This document shows, piece by piece, positions 8,227-14,954 of a DNA stretch of 22,611 nucleotides (position 1 is its first letter; each line of letters starts with the position of its first letter). The stretch is from Succinatimonas sp. UBA6849 (GTDB lineage Bacteria > Pseudomonadota > Gammaproteobacteria > Enterobacterales > Succinivibrionaceae): positions 10,055 through 32,665 of the forward strand of contig DKDL01000108.1 of NCBI GenBank assembly GCA_002449335.1, read 5' to 3'. The notes beneath the pieces were generated by a model. It searched no databases. It saw only the letters and a list, made by a program, of their open reading frames with translations, and was not told the origin of the DNA. The position numbers were made by a program, and so were the translations under genes.

Positions 8227-9117
8227 ATGACAACCCCTAATAAATTTGCAGTTTTATTAAAACCAACTGAAGAACAGCCAGCTTTAGATCGTGCTGCTCA
8301 GTACGCAAGAGTTGATCCTTCAATTTCTGTTGTAGCTGTTAGAGTAGTAAATGACTACAAAGAAGAGAATGTAGAGCAGATCACTCTAAAAGAAAAAGCT
8401 AACTTTGAGATGTTAAAGCGCAAGTATGCAAGTATTCAGAACTTTGACTTCAAAGTAGTATTTGATAAGAATGTTGCCGAAGGCTTTAATGCTGAGTGCA
8501 AAGCTGACAATTACTCATTGGCTGTAATTTCAGCTAATAAGAGACATGCTCTAAAAGATCTGTTCATCAGCAATGTTGACAGCCAGATCATGCGTAAGTG
8601 CACTATTCCATTATTAGTTGTTCGTGATGCGTCATCAACAGCAACTTTAGGTCAGTCTGTAATTTTAGCAATTGATTTTACAGATGCAGCTCAGGTAGGC
8701 AAGTTAGATGACTACTTATTTGATGCAGCTTCAACCTTTGCTAAGAGCTTTGATGGAACTGTTCATATTGCAAACTGTGTAACTCCTGATAATCCAGGCC
8801 TAATGGGTGGTAACTTAAGCCAGTCAAAGATCGTATCATCAGGTGGTCTTGAGAGCAGAGTTGGTGTTCACTTCAAGTTAGCTGAAGAGTTTGCTTTAAA
8901 ACACAACGTTCCTCTTGAGAATGTTCATGTAGTTGAGGGAAGAATTGATGAAGAGATCCCAAGACTGTGTGAGAAATTAAATGCACGTATGGTATGCATG
9001 GGTACAACCCCACGTAGCACTTTCTTAGGCTCAATGAATTCATCTGCTGGTGAATTAGTTTTAGAGCAGATCAAAGGCGATATCTTTATTGTTAACTCTG
9101 AAAAGTTAGACAAGTAA
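8227..9117 (+). CDS. Tandem universal stress protein (UspE-like)
   Basis: The 296-residue cytoplasmic protein holds two Usp domains (about 1-140 and 145-296), the arrangement of UspE. Each domain has the alternating beta-alpha pattern; the first ends with MRKCTIPLLVVRD and the second contains GTTPRSTFLGSMNSSAGEL (about 259-277), which fits the G-x2-G-x9-G-S/T nucleotide-binding loop only loosely, followed by GDIFIVNSEK. The ribosome binding site AAGGAGG just before the ATG is the strongest in the window, so high expression is likely. It is divergent from modF and closed by its own terminator. Exact role unknown; UspE in E. coli is tied to stress and anaerobic survival. Confidence 0.85.
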   Translation: MTTPNKFAVLLKPTEEQPALDRAAQYARVDPSISVVAVRVVNDYKEENVEQITLKEKANFEMLKRKYASIQNFDFKVVFDKNVAEGFNAECKADNYSLAVISANKRHALKDLFISNVDSQIMRKCTIPLLVVRDASSTATLGQSVILAIDFTDAAQVGKLDDYLFDAASTFAKSFDGTVHIANCVTPDNPGLMGGNLSQSKIVSSGGLESRVGVHFKLAEEFALKHNVPLENVHVVEGRIDEEIPRLCEKLNARMVCMGTTPRSTFLGSMNSSAGELVLEQIKGDIFIVNSEKLDK

Positions 9118-9152
9118 GACTTTTTGGTGTCATAAAGCTAAAGTTTGTAAAT

Positions 9153-9202
9153 AACGCTACAAGAGTATAGATGATTGTTTATGCTCCTGTGGCGTTGATT
9201 TT
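9153..9202 (+). terminator. Terminator after the stress-protein gene
   Basis: AACGCTACA (9153-9161) pairs with TGTGGCGTT (9188-9196) with one wobble, and GAG/CTC extends the stem inside after a mismatch; GATTTTA follows. It lies 35 bp past the stop. Confidence 0.75.
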
Positions 9203-9437
9203 ATCTGTATCAAATCCCTCAGAAAACACGTATATTGTCTAAATTTCGTTTCTATAGTCTCAAGTAATATCTTCCTATCGACTAAATCTAGCTATAAGTA
9301 TTCTCTATAAGTGACTATTCAAAGATAGTATTAGTATCTTATTGAAATATAAATAATTTATCTAAATAATAACAGAGTAGCAAAAGCTACAGTTGTTTCT
9401 ATCGGTTATATCTATTAGTAAAAGCTGTGCCTATAAA

Positions 9438-9450
9438 ATCACCAGGTGAT
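9438..9450 (+). promoter_or_regulatory. Palindrome at the putative ferredoxin promoter
   Basis: ATCACC-A-GGTGAT is a perfect 13-bp palindrome 32 bp before the ferredoxin start. It directly follows CTATAAAA (9431-9438), a reasonable -10 element, so the palindrome would cover the transcription start and suits a repressor site. Earlier in the gap (9203-9437) only AT-rich sequence and a small AAGATA/TATCTT hairpin near 9317-9335 are visible. Confidence 0.4.
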
Positions 9451-9482
9451 AAATATTTGGTATGGCTAGGAGCAAATACATA

Positions 9483-9662
9483 ATGTTCTTTATTGACGAG
9501 ACAATTTGCAGTGGTTGCGGTGAATGTCAGGATAACTGCCCTGTAGGAGCGATTGAACCTACAGATGACGGTCTATTTAAGATTGATGCTTCTGTATGTT
9601 CTGACTGCGCTGCCTGCCAAAGTGCCTGTCCTTTTGAAGCAGTACAAGAAGATCCTGAATAG
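9483..9662 (+). CDS. 2[4Fe-4S] ferredoxin
   Basis: A 59-residue low-potential electron carrier of the clostridial/bacterial type. Both cluster motifs are complete: C9-x2-C12-x2-C15-x3-C19-P and C39-x2-C42-x2-C45-x3-C49-P. It is acidic, as is usual for these carriers. I chose ATG 9483 because AGGAG lies at 9468-9472 with good spacing and the protein then begins MFFIDETIC as in the family; an upstream in-frame ATG at 9462 would add seven residues and has no ribosome binding site. It is followed by a terminator and then by a cysteine desulfurase, 1.7 kb before the nitrogenase-like operon, so it is a plausible electron donor to the H-like protein. Confidence 0.93.
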   Translation: MFFIDETICSGCGECQDNCPVGAIEPTDDGLFKIDASVCSDCAACQSACPFEAVQEDPE

Positions 9663-9704
9663 ATTTCTATCCTAATAACAATACAAATACAGCCTAATTT
9701 AGTG

Positions 9705-9743
9705 ATTCCATTGGCAGAAATAAGCTGTTGATGGAATTTTTTT
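9705..9743 (+). terminator. Terminator between ferredoxin and cysteine desulfurase
   Basis: ATTCCAT (9705-9711) pairs with ATGGAAT (9731-9737), with CAG/CTG pairing inside, followed by seven Ts. It ends about 30 bp before the next ATG, so the desulfurase may depend on readthrough or its own promoter. Confidence 0.75.
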
Positions 9744-9775
9744 ATGGAAATAAAGAGTGTAAACAGGAGTGACAG

Positions 9776-10933
9776 ATGAGAGTTTATGCTGATAATGCTG
9801 CTACCACTAAGATTTCACCTTCAGCTTTAAAAGCTATGGTTGATGCTTATCAATATCAATTTGGCAATCCTTCAAGTTTGCATCACTTCGGTCAAGAGGC
9901 TTTGTCTCTACTGAGTAATAGCAGGATAAAAATCCTCAATGACATTGGTGCTATTCATCATGATTATCTTATTTTCACCTCTGGAGGTTCAGAATCTGAT
10001 AATCAGGCAATTGAGATCTTTAAAAGAGAAGGTCTTAAAAACAATAAAAAGCACATCATATCTTCAAAGATAGAGCATCATGCCATTTTGCACTCACTTG
10101 ATAGACTTGCAAATGAAGGCTTTGAAATCGAGCTTTTAGATGTTGATAAAAATGGACTTATAAATCCTGATGCTCTTCAAAAGGCGATAAGAGCTGATAC
10201 CGTAGGTGTGAGCATTATGTTTGCTAATAATGAGATTGGCACTATAGAGCCTGCTAAGGAGTTAGGTCGCATCTGCAGAGAAAAAGGTGTGCTCTTCCAC
10301 ACTGATGCTGTTCAGGCAGTAGGTCATCTTCCAATCAATGTTAAAGACATGAATATCGATCTCTTATCAGCTTCAGCTCATAAGTTCCATGGACCTAAAG
10401 GTATTGGTTTTCTGTATGTAAACAGAACTGTCGTTCCAACTTCTTTGATTGTAGGTGGAGGTCAGGAATACGGCTACAGAGCAGGTACTGAGAATGTTCC
10501 TGCAATAGCGGGCATGGAAAAGGCTTTAACAGAGGCTGTAACCAATCTTGAAGAAAAGGCAAAAGATACAAGCGTAAAGGCAAGACGTATCATCAATGAG
10601 CTTATAAAGATTAAAGAGGTGAAATTAAACGGAGATTCCGTACATAGATCACCTGGCAACATCAATATCTCGGTTAAAGGAGTAGATGGTGACAGTCTAA
10701 GGTACCTTATAGAAGCAGAGGGAATAGCAGTATCAGCAGGTTCTGCTTGCAATGCCAAAAGTAAAGAGCCTAGCCATGTGTTAAAAGCTATAGGACTAGA
10801 TGATGAGCTTGCTAAATCAAGTATCAGGCTAAGTATTGACGAGACACTTACTGATGAGGAGCTTTATTACCTGATACAAGGTGTTACTAAGAGTATTAGA
10901 GCTCTTACAGAAAGTGAGTCTTTAATTAAATAG
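9776..10933 (+). CDS. nifS: Cysteine desulfurase, NifS/IscS family
   Basis: This PLP enzyme takes sulfur from cysteine, giving alanine and a persulfide for Fe-S cluster assembly. The 385 residues show the N-terminal YADNAATT (4-11), SGGSESDN (69-76), His101 in IEHHA, ANNEIGT (150-156), HTDAVQ (175-180), the PLP lysine K203 in SAHKFHGPKG, RAGTEN (235-240), and catalytic Cys325 in AGSACNAKSKEPSHVL with the long loop of group I enzymes. AGGAG lies six bases before the ATG. There is no iscU, nifU or iscR beside it, which sets it apart from an isc operon; location near the nitrogenase-like genes suggests it may serve them. The symbol nifS names the family, not a proven role. Confidence 0.92.
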   Translation: MRVYADNAATTKISPSALKAMVDAYQYQFGNPSSLHHFGQEALSLLSNSRIKILNDIGAIHHDYLIFTSGGSESDNQAIEIFKREGLKNNKKHIISSKIEHHAILHSLDRLANEGFEIELLDVDKNGLINPDALQKAIRADTVGVSIMFANNEIGTIEPAKELGRICREKGVLFHTDAVQAVGHLPINVKDMNIDLLSASAHKFHGPKGIGFLYVNRTVVPTSLIVGGGQEYGYRAGTENVPAIAGMEKALTEAVTNLEEKAKDTSVKARRIINELIKIKEVKLNGDSVHRSPGNINISVKGVDGDSLRYLIEAEGIAVSAGSACNAKSKEPSHVLKAIGLDDELAKSSIRLSIDETLTDEELYYLIQGVTKSIRALTESESLIK

Positions 10934-11011
10934 TCAATCTTAATAGTTATTAGCTATAAGTTTAAATAAGACTTTTCTATATATTACAAAAGCTTATAAC
11001 TTTTCATAAAA

Positions 11012-11077
11012 ATATAGTATTAGCCAAATAACCAAAAATCGTGAATACTATATCTAACGAAGTACATGAGAATGTAC
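11012..11077 (+). promoter_or_regulatory. Two inverted repeats upstream of the nitrogenase-like operon
   Basis: In the gap 10934-11125, ATATAGTATT (11012-11021) and AATACTATAT (11044-11053) are a perfect 10-bp inverted repeat around 22 bp. GTACAT-GAGA-ATGTAC (11062-11077) is a compact 16-bp dyad of the size bound by many dimeric repressors or activators. Both lie 50-115 bp before the candidate leader peptide and so fit an operator position. I see no sigma-54 promoter or NifA-type TGT-N10-ACA site that would suggest classical nif control. Confidence 0.45.
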
Positions 11078-11125
11078 ATATAAAACAAGAAATAAAAACA
11101 TACTATTTTTAGAACAGAAAAGACC

Positions 11126-11281
11126 ATGCAAATTAAGAATTACAAAAGAACAATTTACTCAAGTGATTTTTTCTCAATTCACTTTGATCACTTCAATACA
11201 CAAGCTGCACCTATGTGCATTAAGTCAAAGGTAATGACTTCAATGTGCATGACAAATAAGTGTAGTTGTAGTCATAACTAA
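11126..11281 (+). CDS. Possible Cys/Met-rich leader peptide
   Basis: A 51-codon open frame (ATG 11126, TAA 11279-11281) lies 141 bp before the operon. Its second half is rich in sulfur amino acids: MCIKSKVMTSMCMTNKCSC has four Cys and four Met in 19 residues, whereas the first half is ordinary (Lys, Tyr, Phe, His). It is followed seven bases later by a long hairpin and then by a terminator-like hairpin with a T run. This is the layout of leader-peptide attenuators, here sensing cysteine or methionine charging. The ribosome binding site is weak, and a four-Cys metal-binding mini-protein is another possibility. No homologue is recognised. Confidence 0.4.
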   Translation: MQIKNYKRTIYSSDFFSIHFDHFNTQAAPMCIKSKVMTSMCMTNKCSCSHN

Positions 11282-11288
11282 TCTACAA

Positions 11289-11328
11289 AAGCTTTATTTA
11301 GTAAGGCTCTAAGCCACTTAATAAGCTT
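11289..11328 (+). promoter_or_regulatory. Long hairpin downstream of the leader frame
   Basis: AAGCTT (11289-11294) pairs with AAGCTT (11323-11328), then ATT/AAT, AGT/ACT and GGCT (11305-11308)/AGCC (11312-11315) around a CTA loop, with small bulges. The AAGCC of this hairpin could instead pair with GGCTT at 11383-11387, right before the T run, which would give two exclusive folds as in attenuators. The alternative pair is short, so this is an inference. Confidence 0.45.
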
Positions 11329-11355
11329 CACAATTTTCAGTCAATACAGTTTTTT

Positions 11356-11394
11356 TACAGAAACAAGAGTTTTCTGTACAGGGGCTTTTTTTTT
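11356..11394 (+). terminator. Terminator-like hairpin with T run before the operon
   Basis: TACAGAAA (11356-11363) pairs with TTTCTGTA (11371-11378); CAGGGGC and nine Ts (11386-11394) follow. The stem is AU-rich and separated from the T run by seven bases, so it may be weak or conditional. It lies between the leader frame and the first operon gene. Confidence 0.5.
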
Positions 11395-11422
11395 CTCAAA
11401 ATTAAGCTTTAGGAGATTTTTT

Positions 11423-12289
11423 ATGTCTTTTAAGATCGCAGTTGCAACCTCAGATGGAAAAAATATTGATACAGCATTTGCTACTGCTAAAAAGTTCTTA
11501 ATTCTTGAAGTTGAATCTGATGGTAAGTATGTAGAAGAAGGTTACAGATCTAATCCAAATATTGCGCTTACAGTTCCATCTTCTGAAAGTACTTGTGGTG
11601 CCTCATCCTGTGGTGGCTGCGGTGGCGGTTGCGGCGGTGGCTCTTCATACAGTGTGGAGTTCTTATGGGATTGCCATTATGTACTTGCAACTTCTTTTGG
11701 TCACAAAGAAGCAAAGCTCTTAAACAGGATCTTTATTGATGCTCTAGAAGTTTCTCTGCCAATTGATAAGGCAGTAGTAAAAGTAGCTTTATATGACAAT
11801 CGTGTGACTAACAATGGCACAAATAAAGGCTATCGTGAGGATTTATCTTCAGTTCAGTACGCTGAGCGCAAATTGCCTGAAGTAGCTGTAAAAGAAGTTA
11901 AGGTTTCTGACGAAGCTTTAAATGATGAGCCTACTCATACAGGTCACTCTAAGGCTGTAAGAATTGCTCTTGCTAGCTCTGATGGCAAAGTAATCAATCA
12001 GCATTTTGGTCATGCTACTACTTTTCATGTTTTTGACATTGTTGATAACACAGCTCGCTTTGTAGAAAGCCGTGACGTGAATCAATGCTGCAATGGCGGT
12101 ACCCATAAAATTTCTGCTTTTGAAAAGGTAGCTAATACTCTCTCTGACTGTAAAGCCATTATTGTTGCCAAGATTGGTCAAGGTGCTTCTGCTTTCTTAG
12201 AAGGTAAAGGCTTTGATGTCTTTGAAGCTCCATATTTAATCTCCGCAGTTTTGGAAAAACTCATATCAGAAAGACTTCTGGAGGCTTAA
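11423..12289 (+). CDS. Tandem NifX-like cofactor-carrier protein with Cys/Gly-rich insert
   Basis: The 288-residue protein carries two domains of the dinitrogenase iron-molybdenum cofactor family (Pfam Nitro_FeMo-Co; NifX, NafY and the C-terminus of NifB). Domain 1 (about 1-120) opens FKIAVATSDGKNIDTAF; domain 2 (about 178-285) has RIALASSDGKVINQHFGHA (180-198), the typical signature, and CC at 222-223. Domain 1 holds an insert with C58, C63, C66 and C70 in a run of glycines, which could bind an Fe-S cluster. A charged linker (about 125-177) joins the two. Likely role: carrying the NifB product to the DK complex. AGGAG precedes the ATG, and the NifB-like gene starts 2 bp after the stop. Because the NifB-like protein here lacks its own NifX domain, this may replace it in trans. 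Confidence 0.85.
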   Translation: MSFKIAVATSDGKNIDTAFATAKKFLILEVESDGKYVEEGYRSNPNIALTVPSSESTCGASSCGGCGGGCGGGSSYSVEFLWDCHYVLATSFGHKEAKLLNRIFIDALEVSLPIDKAVVKVALYDNRVTNNGTNKGYREDLSSVQYAERKLPEVAVKEVKVSDEALNDEPTHTGHSKAVRIALASSDGKVINQHFGHATTFHVFDIVDNTARFVESRDVNQCCNGGTHKISAFEKVANTLSDCKAIIVAKIGQGASAFLEGKGFDVFEAPYLISAVLEKLISERLLEA

Positions 12290-12291
12290 TC

Positions 12292-13251
12292 ATGGTTAGA
12301 AGACTTGAAATCATTAAGACTGAATCTTTACAAGAGAACGTATCTTCAAAAGATGTTTCTAAGTACGAAGAGCTATGTCAAAAGCATCCATGCTATGCCA
12401 GAGGCGGCAAGGCCAAGACTGGCAGAATTCATCTGCCTGTAAGCCCAGGCTGCAACATCGGTTGTAAGTTTTGCGACCGAAAGATAAATGACTTTGAAAA
12501 TCGCCCAGGTGTTACAGCCAATATCTTAAAGCCAGAAGAAGCTTTAGCTGTAGTAAGACGTTCAGTTGAATTAAATCCAAATATCACTGTTGTAGGCATT
12601 GCAGGTCCTGGAGACACCCTGGCTACTTGAAAGGCACTGGACACCTTCAGACTTATAAAAGATGAGTTTCCTAACCTCTTTTTATGTATGTCTACAAATG
12701 GTCTGTTATTACCTGAAAAGGCAGATGAAATCATTGAGGTTGGTATTGATTCATTAACAGTAACTGTAAACGCAGTTGATCCTGTAATTGAAGCTCTTTT
12801 GAACAACTTTATTGTTTATCACAAGCAAAAATATGAAGGTGTAGAAGCTGCCAAGATCTTAATTCACAACCAGTTAACAGGTATTAAAAAGGTATCTGAT
12901 GCCGGCATCACAGTAAAGGTAAATACAGTATTAGTACCAGAGATTAACATCAACCATATTGAGACTATTGCCAGGACTGTAAAAGAGCATGGTGCTTCTA
13001 TTTACAACATTATTCCTTTAATACCTCAATTTGAATTGTCAGAGTGCTCAGCGCCAAATTGTCTGCAGATAGATTCTACAAGAAGACTGGCTTCTCAATA
13101 CATTGATGTCTTCAAGCACTGTCAGCATTGTAGAGCTGATGCTATCGGCATACCAGGAGGCGAGGATATCTCATCAAAAGTTTACGCAGAGGTAAAAGGA
13201 CAATTTGACATTACAAGGGTGCAGGCAAAAGACACTTTCTCACATGGTTAA
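12292..13251 (+). pseudogene. nifB: NifB-like radical SAM protein gene with in-frame TGA at codon 113
   Basis: NifB-family enzymes build the [Fe8S9C] precursor of nitrogenase cofactors. The full frame would encode 319 residues. Codons 1-112 hold the radical SAM motif C54-x3-C58-x2-C61 (SPGCNIGCKFCDRKIND) and GIAGPGD (102-108); after TGA at 12628-12630 the same frame continues with KALDTFRLIKDEFPNL, STNG, VKVNTVLVPEIN and the C-terminal CQHCRADAIG motif, to TAA at 13251. There is no frameshift and no other lesion. Either it is a very recent nonsense mutation, a sequence error, or the TGA is read through or recoded. I see no bacterial SECIS-like hairpin just after it. The C-terminal NifX-like domain of longer NifBs is absent. 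A restart at ATG 12685 or 12688 would lack the SAM cysteines and so be inactive. GGAGG precedes the start. Confidence 0.85.
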
Positions 13252-13347
13252 GTAAAGACACAGTAAGAAAAGAACACTGTAAAAGATATCGAAACAATCG
13301 AATAAACGTAAGAACAGAATTTTGGTTAACAAAAGGTGTAAATAAAC

Positions 13348-14952
13348 ATGGCAAAACAAATCAATCTGCAAATGAGTGCCGTTGAAAATAGAGAGATGAG
13401 ACTAGGTACTATCATCGGTTGGGATGGTAAGGCTTCAGATCTAGTCACTGAATCTAACTATGTAGAACGCTCATTAAAATTTTCTGGTAAATCATCCTGT
13501 GAAGGTGGTTGCGGTTCAAAAAGTATCTGCAAACTTTGTGAATTGAACTCTCCTTTAAATCAGGAAACCATGTGTGCTAACGCTATCGTGGAGTGTCAGA
13601 TAGGTAATATCACTGACTGTATCTTAATTCAGCACGCACCTATAGGTTGTTCTGGTGATAACCCTTGGTTCAATCTGGCTTTTAACATGGGTTTATCACG
13701 TAGAAATAAGCCTGCTCAGAACTTAAAGATTTACAGCACCAACCTTTTAGAGTCAGACATGGTGTTTGGTGCTTCAGACAAATTACGTCAGGCTTGTCGT
13801 GATGCCTTTAACCGTGAACATCCAAAGGCAATCTTTATCTCTATGGCTTGTGCAACCGCAATTATCGGAGAGGACATTGACAGTATTGCCGACGAGATGG
13901 AGCAGGAATTAGGTATTCCTGTAGTTCCACTACACTGTGAAGGCTTCCGTTCAAAGCACTGGAGTACTGGTTTTGATATTTCTCAGCACGGTGTAGTGCG
14001 TCAGATTGTTAAAAAGAACCCAGTAAAGCGCAAAGATCTTATCAATATCGTAGCGCTCTGGGGTACTGATTACTTTACTCCAATGTTAGCTCCATTAGGT
14101 CTTAAGGTTAACTACATGATCGATATGGCAAGCTTTGATGAACTAGCACAGGCAAGTGAAGCAGTTGGTACTGCAACTTTCTGTAACACTTTAGGTTCAT
14201 ACATGGCTACAGCATTAGAGCAAGAGTATGGCGTGCCTCAGATTGATGCTCCTCAGCCTTACGGTTTTAAAGGTACTGATGAGTGGTTAAGAGCGATTGC
14301 AAGACTTGTTGACAAAGAGCAGGAAGTTGAAGAGTACATCAAGTCAGAGCACGAAAGAGTACTGCCAAAGATTAACGAGTTAAGAGAAAAATTCAAGGGC
14401 GTGAAAGGCTTTGTGATGACTGGTTCTGCTTACGCTCATGGCTTAATTACTGTGTTACGTGAGTTAGGTATTGAGGTAGATGGCTCAATCGTGTTCCACC
14501 ATGATCCTATTTATGATGGCGCAGGCGAGCATCAGAACACCTTAAAAGAGTTAGTTGATACCTATGGTGATATTCCTCATTACACCGTAAGCAAGACTGA
14601 GGCTTATCAGCTTTACAACATCTTCAGACGAATTGAAAAGCCTGACTTTGTAATCATAAGACACCAGGGCTTAGCTCCAGAGGCTGCAAAGCTTGGTATT
14701 CCAGCTCTGGCAATGGGTGATGAGCATATCCCAGTAGGATATGACGGCATGATTAGAACCGGTGAAATCTTACTGAATATTATGTCACGTAAGAAGTTCA
14801 ATCAGGTTTTACAAAAGCATGTTGCTCTACCTTATACCGATTGGTGGTTATCACAGGAAGATCCTTTCTTATTAGCTCGTGATCCATCTGTTTTAAACGA
14901 TGTAGTGCCACTAAATAACACTAACGATTTTGATGATGAAGAGGAATTTTAA
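13348..14952 (+). CDS. Nitrogenase-like component 1 alpha (D-like; candidate MarD)
   Basis: The 534-residue protein is the catalytic alpha subunit of a nitrogenase-like reductase. P-cluster-type cysteines are C76 (ETMC), C101 (HAPIGC) and C168 (MACATAIIGEDI), and C279 (TATFCNTLGSY) matches the cofactor Cys275 of NifD. HCEGFRSKHW (196-205) and the LRAIARL segment are also NifD-like. The region of NifD His442 reads LAMGDEHIPVGYDG (454-467): no clear equivalent, though H460 is near. An N-terminal motif C51-x3-C55-x5-C61-x2-C64 is extra compared with NifD. These traits, and the missing E, N and V genes, point to methylthio-alkane-reductase-like (Mar) rather than N2-fixing enzymes; this is inferred. 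The acidic C-terminus (DDEEEF) is encoded by the bases that hold the GAGGA ribosome binding site of the next gene, 2 bp away. Confidence 0.9.
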   Translation: MAKQINLQMSAVENREMRLGTIIGWDGKASDLVTESNYVERSLKFSGKSSCEGGCGSKSICKLCELNSPLNQETMCANAIVECQIGNITDCILIQHAPIGCSGDNPWFNLAFNMGLSRRNKPAQNLKIYSTNLLESDMVFGASDKLRQACRDAFNREHPKAIFISMACATAIIGEDIDSIADEMEQELGIPVVPLHCEGFRSKHWSTGFDISQHGVVRQIVKKNPVKRKDLINIVALWGTDYFTPMLAPLGLKVNYMIDMASFDELAQASEAVGTATFCNTLGSYMATALEQEYGVPQIDAPQPYGFKGTDEWLRAIARLVDKEQEVEEYIKSEHERVLPKINELREKFKGVKGFVMTGSAYAHGLITVLRELGIEVDGSIVFHHDPIYDGAGEHQNTLKELVDTYGDIPHYTVSKTEAYQLYNIFRRIEKPDFVIIRHQGLAPEAAKLGIPALAMGDEHIPVGYDGMIRTGEILLNIMSRKKFNQVLQKHVALPYTDWWLSQEDPFLLARDPSVLNDVVPLNNTNDFDDEEEF

Positions 14953-14954
14953 AA

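Noticed and set aside
8925..9113. Minus-strand and alternate-frame open frames over real genes (for example 8925-9113, 12429-12806, 20220-20411)
   Set aside because: They are shadows of well-supported genes on the other strand or frame and have no independent support.
12631..12690. Bacterial SECIS element making the NifB-like TGA a selenocysteine codon
   Set aside because: The bases after TGA give only short stems (AAGG/CCTT, CTG/CAG) and no stem with a GGU-type apical loop at the usual distance; NifB is not a known selenoprotein. Left open only as a remote option.
13258..13283. Internal terminator between the NifB-like and D-like genes
   Set aside because: ACAGT/ACTGT gives only a 5-bp stem with no T run; at most an RNA processing or stabilising element.
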